Made by a program: the position numbers and the translations under genes
Origin: Paenibacillus sp. Root52
Lineage (GTDB): Bacteria; Bacillota; Bacilli; Paenibacillales; Paenibacillaceae
Assembly: GCF_001426865.1 (NCBI RefSeq)
Contig: NZ_LMFO01000031.1
Span: forward strand, 244,711-308,710
DNA length: 64,000 nt
Reading direction: 5' to 3'
Shown: positions 18,970 through 27,091 of the stretch, one piece after another
Position numbering within the stretch: the first letter of the stretch is position 1
How the letters are laid out: each line of letters starts with the position of its first letter
Notes under the pieces: generated by a model
Database searches by the model: none
Seen by the model: the letters and a program-made list of their open reading frames with translations, nothing else
What the model was told of the DNA's origin: nothing

Positions 18970-20418
18970 ATGAACACTGTGGATCAGCAGCCTCAGCCAC
19001 TTGGGGGTACGAAAGAAGAATGGCTGGAGAAGGATCGTCAATATGTGTGGCATCATATCTCCCCGCATAACGATCATCCGATGATTGCCGTCAGCGGTGA
19101 AGGAAGCTGGATTATGGATCAGGATGGCTCGCGTTATCTGGATGCGATGTCCGGATTGTGGTGTGTGAACGTTGGGCATGGGCGGGAGGAAATTGCCAGA
19201 AGTGCCTATGAGCAGATGAAAGCACTCGCCTATGTACCGATGACCCAGAGTCATGAGCCGGCAATCCTGCTCGCAGAGAAGTTGAATGACTGGCTGGAGG
19301 GGGAGTATCGGATCTTTTTCTCCAACTCGGGTTCGGATGCCAATGAGGTAGCTTTCAAAATAGCCCGTCAGTATCATCACCAGAATGGTGAGCCTACTCG
19401 GCACAAGTTCATCTCTCGTCACCGTGCATATCACGGGAACTCCATGGGCGCACTGGGCGCTACGGGGCAAGCGGCTCGCAAGATCAAATACGAACCCCTC
19501 GGCGTTGGTTTCACTCACGTACCTCCGCCGTATTGTTATCGTTGTCCATTTGGTAAGAGTAAGGACGAATGCGGGCTGGAGTGCGCGACGATCTATGAAG
19601 AGGTCATACGCTGGGAAGGGCCAGAGACCGTAGCCGCAGTTATTATGGAGCCAGTTATTACAGGGGGTGGCATGATTGTGCCTCCTCCGGATTATATGCG
19701 CACGGTACAGGAGATCTGTGAGCGCTATGGTGTACTGTTGATCGTCGATGAGGTCATTTGTGGTTTTGGTCGCTCAGGGCAAAAGTTCGGGCATCACAAT
19801 TACGGTGTTAAGCCTGATATTGTGACGATGGCGAAAGGCATGACCAGTGCGTACTCTCCATTATCGGCTACCGCCGTGAGAGCGGACATGTACGATTTGT
19901 TCAAGGAACCTGGCGCGGATACACACCTTCGTCATGTGAACACCTTCGGGGGCAATCCGGTCTCTTGCCGGGTAGCGCTGGCGAATCTAGAGATTATTGA
20001 ACGTGAGAATCTAGTTAGTCAAGCTGAGTGGCTGGGGCAATTGCTCCGTGAGAAGCTCGAACCGCTCTTGTCGCTTTCGGTGGTCGGTGACATTCGCTCC
20101 TTCGGATTCGCCTGTGGCATCGAATTGATTGAGGCGGATGGCTCTCCGGCCAGAGCCGATCAGGTGGCGAAGGTACTTGCTAGCTGTAAAAAGGATGGAA
20201 TTCTCATCGGTAAAAATGGGGATACCGTACCAGGGTTTGCAAATATTCTGACGATCTCACCGCCATTCGTCACAACGGAAGCGGAGCTGGATCTCATTGC
20301 AGGCAGCCTACTGACTGCACTAAGTAATTTGGGTGCAAATTCATTAGACATGAACGGTGAAGCCATAACTGTACAAGGAGGAGTTCGAAGTGCAGACGAC
20401 TGCCGGGATCACCATTAA
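18970..20418 (+). CDS. Class III aminotransferase, probably beta-alanine:pyruvate type
   Basis: A 482-aa PLP enzyme. Visible features are NSGSDANEVAFKIARQYH (about 116), the metal-free class III core with IVDEVICGFGR (about 257) and the PLP lysine in TMAKGMTSAYSPLSA (about 288). GGAGG precedes the ATG. In reductive pyrimidine degradation this enzyme moves the amino group of beta-alanine (or 3-aminoisobutyrate from thymine) to a keto acid, giving malonate semialdehyde. The 3' end overlaps the next gene by 29 bases. Exact acceptor is unknown. Confidence 0.9.
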   Translation: MNTVDQQPQPLGGTKEEWLEKDRQYVWHHISPHNDHPMIAVSGEGSWIMDQDGSRYLDAMSGLWCVNVGHGREEIARSAYEQMKALAYVPMTQSHEPAILLAEKLNDWLEGEYRIFFSNSGSDANEVAFKIARQYHHQNGEPTRHKFISRHRAYHGNSMGALGATGQAARKIKYEPLGVGFTHVPPPYCYRCPFGKSKDECGLECATIYEEVIRWEGPETVAAVIMEPVITGGGMIVPPPDYMRTVQEICERYGVLLIVDEVICGFGRSGQKFGHHNYGVKPDIVTMAKGMTSAYSPLSATAVRADMYDLFKEPGADTHLRHVNTFGGNPVSCRVALANLEIIERENLVSQAEWLGQLLREKLEPLLSLSVVGDIRSFGFACGIELIEADGSPARADQVAKVLASCKKDGILIGKNGDTVPGFANILTISPPFVTTEAELDLIAGSLLTALSNLGANSLDMNGEAITVQGGVRSADDCRDHH

Positions 20419-21658
20419 TCAGGTTCGGCTGAATGAGCGAATTGAACAACTGTCTCGCATTGGACGCATCGTAGATACCGGTGTCTGTCGATTAGCCCTG
20501 ACACCGGAAGATATGGAAGGCATCATTCAGGTTCGTCTCTGGATGGAAGAGGCAGGGCTTACCACTCGGCTTGATGCGTTTGGCAATTTGATTGCTCGCT
20601 TGGAAGGTACAGACCCATCGCTACCGCTACTTATGCTGGGTTCACACATCGATTCTCAGCCGTATGGTGGCCGCTATGATGGAGCGATTGGAGTGCTCGG
20701 TGCGCTCGAAGCTGTTCAATGTCTGATGGAGCAAGGGATCCAGCCTCTGATGTCCATTGAGGTCGTAGCCTTTTGTGATGAAGAGGGTTCGCGGTTCAAT
20801 AAAGGCCTGTTTGGCTCCCGTGGGATAACCGGGCAGTTGGAAGAAGGCGAACTGGAGCGACAGGATAAGCATGGGGTGACGCGGCGAGAAGCGATTGAAT
20901 CCTTCGGTTGCTCCCCAGCACAATTTGCCGAATCGGTATATCCGCCTGGAGCGATTGGCACATATCTGGAGTTGCATATTGAACAGGGGCCTGTACTGGA
21001 ATCGATAGATGCGCCAGTGGGTGTAGTGACCGGAATTTCAGGGCCATTGTGGCTCACGGTGACCATGAAGGGAATGGCAGGTCATGCTGGTTCGGTTCCG
21101 ATGGGAATGCGGCATGATGCACTTGTTGGCAGCGCCAAAGTCATTGCTGCGTTTGATGAGATGGTACGCGAGGATCCTAGTGCTCCTACAGTAGGAAGCC
21201 TGAGGGTGTTCCCCGATTCGCGCAACATTATTCCGGAGGAAGTTAGCTTTACCATAGATTTGCGGGATATGGAGATGGCGCGCAGAGATCAGCTGGAAGC
21301 CCGGTTAATGCAACTGCTGGAGGATGTAAGCAAGCAACATGGGCTGAGCTATTCGCTCACTGTCGATACCAACAGTGAACCGCGTTATTGCGCGGATCGA
21401 ATTAAATCTGCGATTCACTCGTCGGCAGAAGCGATGGGACTGACGTTACCCGAGCTCATGAGTGGGCCTTTCCATGATGCGCTGGCATTATCACATGTGT
21501 GTGATTACGGCATGATCTTTGTCCGCAGTAAGGATGGCATTAGTCACCATCCGAGTGAATACTCTTCGCCAGAAGATATTACACTGGGCACCGAGGTCTT
21601 ATACCGTACCGTTCGGCAGATGTGTAATGGTCACACAGTTATCGACACATTTTCATAA
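20390..21658 (+). CDS. Zn-dependent N-carbamoyl amino acid/beta-alanine amidohydrolase (M20 family, HyuC-like)
   Basis: A 422-aa M20-fold hydrolase with metal-binding residues visible in GSHIDSQPYGGRYDG (about 85), CDEEGSRF (about 131) and the C-terminal SHHPSEYSS. It cleaves N-carbamoyl beta-alanine or N-carbamoyl amino acids to the amine, CO2 and ammonia. The GTG start has GGAGGAG six bases before it and lies inside the end of the transaminase gene. A second, unrelated enzyme for the same reaction (nitrilase type) follows directly, so the two may split substrates such as carbamoyl-beta-alanine and allantoate- or hydantoin-derived compounds. Confidence 0.9.
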   Translation: MQTTAGITINQVRLNERIEQLSRIGRIVDTGVCRLALTPEDMEGIIQVRLWMEEAGLTTRLDAFGNLIARLEGTDPSLPLLMLGSHIDSQPYGGRYDGAIGVLGALEAVQCLMEQGIQPLMSIEVVAFCDEEGSRFNKGLFGSRGITGQLEEGELERQDKHGVTRREAIESFGCSPAQFAESVYPPGAIGTYLELHIEQGPVLESIDAPVGVVTGISGPLWLTVTMKGMAGHAGSVPMGMRHDALVGSAKVIAAFDEMVREDPSAPTVGSLRVFPDSRNIIPEEVSFTIDLRDMEMARRDQLEARLMQLLEDVSKQHGLSYSLTVDTNSEPRYCADRIKSAIHSSAEAMGLTLPELMSGPFHDALALSHVCDYGMIFVRSKDGISHHPSEYSSPEDITLGTEVLYRTVRQMCNGHTVIDTFS

Positions 21659-21675
21659 GGGGGCGTTCCAATATT

Positions 21676-22557
21676 ATGAGCAAAATCAAGATTGGTTTGA
21701 TCCAAGCTTCACACGCCATTGAAGGCACCGCTTCCGTTGAGGTACATAAGGAAGCGGCGATACAGAAGCATATCGCCATGGTGCGGGAAGCTGCCGCCAA
21801 GGGAGCGCAGATTATTGGCTTACAGGAAGTATTCTACGGTCCGTACTTCTGCACGGAACAGAGTCCGAAGTGGTATGCCTCTGCGGAGCAGGTACCAGAG
21901 GGGCCAACTACACAACGTTTCCAAGCATTGGCGAAGGAGCTTGGGGTAGTCATTATTTTGCCGGTGTATGAGGTGGAAGGCATTGCTTCGTATTACAACA
22001 CGGCAGCCGTAATCGATGCGGATGGATCGTATCTGGGGAAATATCGCAAGCATCACATCCCGCATGTGGAAGCAGGTGAGGGTACGAATGGATTCTGGGA
22101 GAAGTATTATTTCAAACCTGGAAATCTTGGATACCCGGTGTTTGATACGGCTTACGCTAGAGTGGGCGTGTACATCTGTTATGACCGTCATTTCCCGGAG
22201 GGAGCACGTCTGCTTGGTTTAGCGGGTGCTGAGATTGTATTCAATCCTTCGGCAACGGTGGCAGGCACGTCGGAATACCTGTGGAAGCTGGAGCAACCCG
22301 CACATGCGGTAGCCAATGGGTATTATGTTGCTGCGATCAATCGTGTAGGGGTGGAATCACCTTGGAATATGGGAGAGTTCTACGGTCAGTCCTATCTCGT
22401 TGATCCGCGTGGCAAGATGGTTGCCATCGGTAGCAGGGATCAGGATGAAGTAATTATTGGGGAGATGGATACCGAGGTGATCCGGGAAGTGCGCAATGTA
22501 TGGCAATTTTACCGGGATCGTCGGCCTGAAACGTATGAGCACCTCGTGCACTTGTAG
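21676..22557 (+). CDS. Nitrilase-superfamily N-carbamoyl-beta-alanine amidohydrolase (beta-ureidopropionase)
   Basis: 293 aa, carbon-nitrogen hydrolase fold. The catalytic Glu-Lys-Cys triad is visible: E in GLQEVFYGPYFC (about 51), K in GKYRKHHIPH (about 122) and C in VYICYDRHFPEG (about 167). It converts carbamoyl-beta-alanine to beta-alanine, the third step of reductive pyrimidine breakdown. A GGGGGCG sequence precedes the ATG, 17 bases after the M20-type hydrolase gene. Close relatives of this type act as beta-ureidopropionases; the neighbouring PreA/PreT and dihydropyrimidinase genes support this. Confidence 0.92.
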   Translation: MSKIKIGLIQASHAIEGTASVEVHKEAAIQKHIAMVREAAAKGAQIIGLQEVFYGPYFCTEQSPKWYASAEQVPEGPTTQRFQALAKELGVVIILPVYEVEGIASYYNTAAVIDADGSYLGKYRKHHIPHVEAGEGTNGFWEKYYFKPGNLGYPVFDTAYARVGVYICYDRHFPEGARLLGLAGAEIVFNPSATVAGTSEYLWKLEQPAHAVANGYYVAAINRVGVESPWNMGEFYGQSYLVDPRGKMVAIGSRDQDEVIIGEMDTEVIREVRNVWQFYRDRRPETYEHLVHL

Positions 22558-22575
22558 AGGTTGTTCAAAAAGTCC
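22556..22575 (+). repeat. Dispersed repeat start (GAGGTTGTTCAAAA)
   Basis: The 14-mer GAGGTTGTTCAAAA here is also present at 154-167. Both copies sit in short leaders between transport/catabolic genes. A partial palindrome follows it only in the first copy. Confidence 0.45.
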
Positions 22576-22652
22576 GCTTTTGATTACAAAGGATGCCCTG
22601 AGGCACGAACAGGATACACAGCTCAATGAATAATTTTTGGAGGTGCATACGC

Positions 22653-24023
22653 ATGATGAACAGCCCTGGAACCCCCATGTCTGATTATGGATGGGAGAGT
22701 CGTTTCACGGAGATGAAACCTGCGATGTCAGGTGCAGAGGCGATGGAGGAATCCAACCGCTGTCTATATTGTTATGATGCACCTTGCATTAAGGCGTGTC
22801 CAACAGATATTAATATTCCTTCGTTTATACGGAAAATCTCCACAGGTCACCTCAAGGGCTCGGCTCGAACCATTATGGATGCGAATCCGGTGGGGGCCAG
22901 TTGCGCGAGGGTCTGTCCAACAGAAGAGTTATGTGAAGGTGCCTGTGTTCTGAACGATTCGTCAAAGCCTATTCGCATCGGTGACCTGCAACGTTATGCA
23001 ACGGATTGGGCACGCACGAAGAATGAACCTTTGTTCCATCCGGCACCTTCGAATGGACGTACTGTTGCAATTGTGGGAGCCGGCCCGGCAGGGTTGTCCG
23101 CAGCCAGAGAGCTGGGGCGTGCAGGGTATGAGGTGACGATCTATGAAGCGAAGGCGAAAGGTGGCGGACTGAACACGTATGGCATTGTATCGTTCCGTTT
23201 ACCTGAATCCGTCGCGTTGTGGGAAGTACAGCAAGTGGAAGCATTGGGCGTACAGATCTGCTATGGAGTTCGTATTGGGGTAGACCTCTCGGCAGATGAG
23301 CTTATGGAGCAATATGACGCAGTGATTCTCGCTTGTGGCATGGGAGCAGTGCCGATGCTTGGCATTGAAGGCGAGACACTAGAAGGAGTCTATGATGCCA
23401 TTGAGCTGGTCGAATCGACGAAGCAGGGTGTGCCGCCGGCGCTCCATGGATTGAATGTTGCTGTGATTGGTGCAGGCAATACAGCCGTGGATGCGGCAAC
23501 GTGCTCTGTACGTTTGGGTGCTGAGCGAGTACAGATGCTCTATCGACGCGGAGAGGGTCAGATGACGGCGTATGCGTTTGAATATACATTTGCGAAACAG
23601 GAGGGAGTCGAGTTCCGTTGGTTTACGATGCCGAGGCGTATTATCGGAGATGAGAACGGCCGAGTTCGCGCGATTGAATGCGTGAAAATGCGACTGGAGA
23701 CACCGCCCGGCGGGGGACGCGCATGGCCTGTACCGGTGGAAGGGTCAGAGTTCACGATTGAATGTGATACTGTCGTGCGCGCAATTGGGCAGAATCGGTT
23801 GTTGCCGCTTATTGAAGCGTTTGGCTTGAAGCACCAGGGAGGTGTAGTGGAGGTGGAGCCGCACACTTATCGCACATCCCGCCCTCAGGTCTACGCTGCT
23901 GGAGATGTTATCTTTGGTCAGGGACAGGGTGAAGCGATGGTCGTATCAGCAGCGCAGCAAGGAAAGATGGTAGCAGCGGCGGTCATGAAGGCATGGCCTG
24001 GAAAGGTAGAAGAGACGGCATGA
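22653..24023 (+). CDS. preT: NAD(P)-dependent dihydropyrimidine dehydrogenase subunit PreT
   Basis: The electron-input subunit of dihydropyrimidine dehydrogenase. The N-terminal GltD-like part carries cysteine clusters for [4Fe-4S] centres (CLYCYDAPCIKACP and CARVCPTEELCEGAC). Two Rossmann folds follow: FAD at VAIVGAGPAGLSAARELG and NAD(P)H at VAVIGAGNTAVDAATC. The frame opens at 22626, but GGAGG lies nine bases before the ATG at 22653, giving about 456 aa. It pairs with PreA encoded 100 bases downstream to reduce uracil or thymine to the dihydro form. Confidence 0.94.
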   Translation: MMNSPGTPMSDYGWESRFTEMKPAMSGAEAMEESNRCLYCYDAPCIKACPTDINIPSFIRKISTGHLKGSARTIMDANPVGASCARVCPTEELCEGACVLNDSSKPIRIGDLQRYATDWARTKNEPLFHPAPSNGRTVAIVGAGPAGLSAARELGRAGYEVTIYEAKAKGGGLNTYGIVSFRLPESVALWEVQQVEALGVQICYGVRIGVDLSADELMEQYDAVILACGMGAVPMLGIEGETLEGVYDAIELVESTKQGVPPALHGLNVAVIGAGNTAVDAATCSVRLGAERVQMLYRRGEGQMTAYAFEYTFAKQEGVEFRWFTMPRRIIGDENGRVRAIECVKMRLETPPGGGRAWPVPVEGSEFTIECDTVVRAIGQNRLLPLIEAFGLKHQGGVVEVEPHTYRTSRPQVYAAGDVIFGQGQGEAMVVSAAQQGKMVAAAVMKAWPGKVEETA

Positions 24024-24124
24024 GTTCGGAATCACGCTACGCTCGGTTTAATGACACCAGCATCAATCAATCGCAAACCAAGAACTAATCCAAAGATATC
24101 AATCCACATCTAGGAGGGATCGTT

Positions 24125-25420
24125 ATGGCTGACTTATCTATTAATCTGGCAGGTATTCGATCGCCGAATCCATTCTGGCTGGCATCAGCACCACCAACGA
24201 ACACGGGATATCAGGTTCAGCGAGCCTTTGAGGCAGGTTGGGGTGGCGCAGTGTGGAAGACACTGGGCGAGCCAATTATCAATACATCGTCACGCTTTGC
24301 AGCAATTCATTTCGGTGGGCAGCGTGTTGCCGGTTTTAACAATATTGAGTTGATATCGGATCGTCCATTAGAAGTGAATCTGCGAGAAATTGCGGAGACC
24401 AAGAAGCGTTTCCCGGATCGAGCGGTGATTGCCTCACTAATGGTTGAGCCGAAGCGGGAGAAGTGGCATGAGATTGTGAAGAAAGTAGAGGCAGTTGGTG
24501 TCGATGGGCTGGAACTGAACTTTGGCTGTCCTCATGGCATGGCTGAACGTGGTATGGGAGCCGCCTCGGGACAACAGCCTGATCTGGTAGAGCTCCAGAC
24601 CATGTGGGTGAAGGAAGTAGCAACGACCCCGGTCATCGTGAAGCTTACGCCCAATATTACGGATATTACGGTAACAGCCAAAGCCGCCGTGCGTGGTGGT
24701 GCAGATGCGATCTCCATGATTAACACCATCAACTCTCTTGCGGGTGTAGACCTGGATTCGTGGAATACCGTTCCGCATGTAGGTGGTCAAGGAGCGCATG
24801 GGGGGTACTGTGGCCCAGCCGTGAAGCCGATCGCTCTGAATATGGTTGCAGAGTGCGCGCGTAATCCTGAAGTAGGCGTGCCGATATCCGGTATTGGAGG
24901 CATATCCAATTGGCGGGATACAGCTGAGTTTCTATTAATGGGAGCCACCGGCGTTCAGATATGTACGGCTGCAATGCATCATGGTTTTCGGATCGTGGAG
25001 GAAATGATCGATGGGCTGAATGATTACTTGGATGAGAAGGGTTTGCAAAGTGTAACAGAGTTAATCGGTCAGACGGTTCCTAAATATTCGGATTGGGGCA
25101 ACCTTGATCTGAATTACAAAGTGGTCGCTCGTATTGACCGCGATGTCTGTATTAATTGCAACAAATGCCATATCGCCTGTGAAGACACTTCACATCAATG
25201 TATCGATATGCTGACAGACCCTTCGGGTTCATATCTTGAGGTGGTTGAGGAGGATTGTGTAGGCTGTAACCTTTGTTCCATTGTGTGTCCGGTGGATGGC
25301 GCAATCCAGATGGTGGAGATCGAGCATGAACAAGCACCGTTAACCTGGAACGAACGCCAATCGGCAATAGCGACGCTACAGTGGACGCGAGATCAATCAA
25401 CGAAAGAGGCGATATCATGA
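24125..25420 (+). CDS. preA: NAD-dependent dihydropyrimidine dehydrogenase subunit PreA
   Basis: 431 aa. Residues 1-310 form a dihydroorotate-dehydrogenase-like FMN barrel with the catalytic region LELNFGCPHGMAERGMG. The C-terminus has a two-cluster ferredoxin domain (CINCNKCHIACEDTSHQC and CVGCNLCSIVCPVDGA). TAGGAGG precedes the ATG. It catalyses the first step of the reductive pathway with PreT. The stop overlaps the start of the dihydropyrimidinase gene (ATGA), so the two are coupled. Confidence 0.95.
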   Translation: MADLSINLAGIRSPNPFWLASAPPTNTGYQVQRAFEAGWGGAVWKTLGEPIINTSSRFAAIHFGGQRVAGFNNIELISDRPLEVNLREIAETKKRFPDRAVIASLMVEPKREKWHEIVKKVEAVGVDGLELNFGCPHGMAERGMGAASGQQPDLVELQTMWVKEVATTPVIVKLTPNITDITVTAKAAVRGGADAISMINTINSLAGVDLDSWNTVPHVGGQGAHGGYCGPAVKPIALNMVAECARNPEVGVPISGIGGISNWRDTAEFLLMGATGVQICTAAMHHGFRIVEEMIDGLNDYLDEKGLQSVTELIGQTVPKYSDWGNLDLNYKVVARIDRDVCINCNKCHIACEDTSHQCIDMLTDPSGSYLEVVEEDCVGCNLCSIVCPVDGAIQMVEIEHEQAPLTWNERQSAIATLQWTRDQSTKEAIS

Positions 25421-26853
25421 GTGTCCGCAAATTGATTCGTAATGGTGTGTTGGTTACAGCGTCAGATACATTTGAGGCAGATATTCTAATTGAGCATGGC
25501 AAAATCACACAGATCGGCATAGGGCTATTGCCGGACGAACGGACAGAGGTTGTGGATGCATCAGGTTGTTACGTTATTCCTGGCGGCATCGATCCACATA
25601 CCCATCTGGATATGCCGTTTGGCGGAACGGTTACTGCCGATGATTTTGCGACAGGTACGGCTGCTGCTGCATTTGGCGGCACGACTACGATTATTGATTT
25701 TTGTTTAACGCAAAAAGGGCGACCTCTGCTGGAATCCCTCCAGCAATGGCATGACAAAGCAGACGGTAAGGCAGCTATTGATTATGGCTTCCATCTGATG
25801 ATCGGCGAGATGAATGATCAGGTGCTGGAAGAGTTGCCTCAGATGATTGAAGAAGAAGGTGTGTCTTCCTTTAAAGTATTCATGGCATACAAAAACCAAT
25901 TCCAAGCCGATGATGCCATCCTGTATCAGACGCTGCAAAAAGCAAAGGAGTACGGCGCTCTCGTCATGGTGCATGCCGAGAATGGTGATGTGATTGACCT
26001 GCTGGTGCGTGAAGCGCTCGCGGCTGGTCGCACGGAGCCGATACACCACGCACTTACCCGCCCGTCGATCTTGGAGGGAGAGGCAACAGGTCGGGCGGCC
26101 CGACTGGCAGCGCTCGCTGATTCTCAGCTCTATGTTGTGCATGTTACATGTGCCGAAGCGGTTGAGCAGATTGCTCGTATGCGGGAGTTAGGGTATCGAA
26201 TCTGGGGCGAGACGTGTCCGCAGTATTTAACGTTGGATCAATCGATCATGGATCAGCCGAATTTTGAGGGTGCTAAGTATGTCTGGTCACCGCCTTTGCG
26301 GGAAGCTTCTCATCAGGATGCATTATGGAATGCACTGAAGAATGGTCAGCTCCAGACGATTGGCTCAGATCACTGCTCGTTTAACTTTAAGGGACAGAAG
26401 GATCTGGGAAAGGATGATTTTAGCAAAATTCCGAATGGCGGGCCTGTGATTGAGGATCGACTCAGCATCCTGTATTCAGAAGGCGTCGCCAAAGGACGCA
26501 TATCCCTGAATCAGTGGGTGGATCTATGTTCTACTCGGGCGAGCAAGCTATTCGGGTTATTTCCGCAGAAAGGTACGCTGGCTGTAGGAACGGATGCAGA
26601 TATCGTTATTTTTGACCCAGCGATGGAGAGAGAACTTTCTGCTCCTACGCATCATATGAACGTGGATTACAGTGCTTTTGAAGGAATGCAGGTTCAGGGA
26701 TGTCCCGTTACGGTGCTGTGTCGGGGAGAATATGTGATTCGTGATCAGCAGTTTGCTGGCAAGCCGGGTGCAGGTCAATATGTGAAGCGTGCCAAATACG
26801 ATGCTGGCGTACCCGTTCCAGCGAAGAAAGTAGCGACAACAACGAGGGGTTGA
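25417..26853 (+). CDS. hydA: Dihydropyrimidinase (D-hydantoinase)
   Basis: A metal-dependent amidohydrolase of about 478 aa that opens dihydrouracil to N-carbamoyl-beta-alanine. Metal ligands are visible in GGIDPHTHLDMPFGG (about 57-65), the carbamylated lysine in SSFKVFMAYKN (about 150) and histidines in VMVHAENGD and GSDHCSFN. The longer frame from 25381 is rejected because the ATG at 25417 overlaps the preA stop and has AGAGG before it. It is the second step of the pathway encoded here. Confidence 0.94.
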   Translation: MSVRKLIRNGVLVTASDTFEADILIEHGKITQIGIGLLPDERTEVVDASGCYVIPGGIDPHTHLDMPFGGTVTADDFATGTAAAAFGGTTTIIDFCLTQKGRPLLESLQQWHDKADGKAAIDYGFHLMIGEMNDQVLEELPQMIEEEGVSSFKVFMAYKNQFQADDAILYQTLQKAKEYGALVMVHAENGDVIDLLVREALAAGRTEPIHHALTRPSILEGEATGRAARLAALADSQLYVVHVTCAEAVEQIARMRELGYRIWGETCPQYLTLDQSIMDQPNFEGAKYVWSPPLREASHQDALWNALKNGQLQTIGSDHCSFNFKGQKDLGKDDFSKIPNGGPVIEDRLSILYSEGVAKGRISLNQWVDLCSTRASKLFGLFPQKGTLAVGTDADIVIFDPAMERELSAPTHHMNVDYSAFEGMQVQGCPVTVLCRGEYVIRDQQFAGKPGAGQYVKRAKYDAGVPVPAKKVATTTRG

Positions 26854-26858
26854 GAGGC

Positions 26859-27086
26859 ATGTCCGAGACAGAGGCATTTGAAGCAGAAAAAATAGCGATT
26901 GAACGTATGGTCGCTCTGGGTTACCGCATCTATACGGTGCAAGAGCATCTGGAGGGAGCGGATGTCGTCTGGGAGCATCCGGATCAGCCGGGAGAGTGGA
27001 AGCAGCAACACGTAGGCACTGCCTCCGGCCGAAAGTGGTTTGGATACTTTCTCGTGCAGCAACTGCGAGAGCAGCAGGGTGCATAG
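26859..27086 (+). CDS. Small uncharacterised protein at end of pyrimidine operon
   Basis: 75 aa from the ATG preceded by GAGGGG; acidic and soluble, without a signal peptide. Sequence features include SETEAFEAEKIAIERM at the start and a Trp-containing middle (VVWEHPDQPGEWKQQH). I do not recognise a family. It lies five bases after the dihydropyrimidinase stop and so is almost certainly cotranscribed. Its stop lies five bases from the end of the convergent pucR gene. It could be an accessory or assembly protein for one of the enzymes (inference only). Confidence 0.65.
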   Translation: MSETEAFEAEKIAIERMVALGYRIYTVQEHLEGADVVWEHPDQPGEWKQQHVGTASGRKWFGYFLVQQLREQQGA

Positions 27087-27091
27087 TGAAG

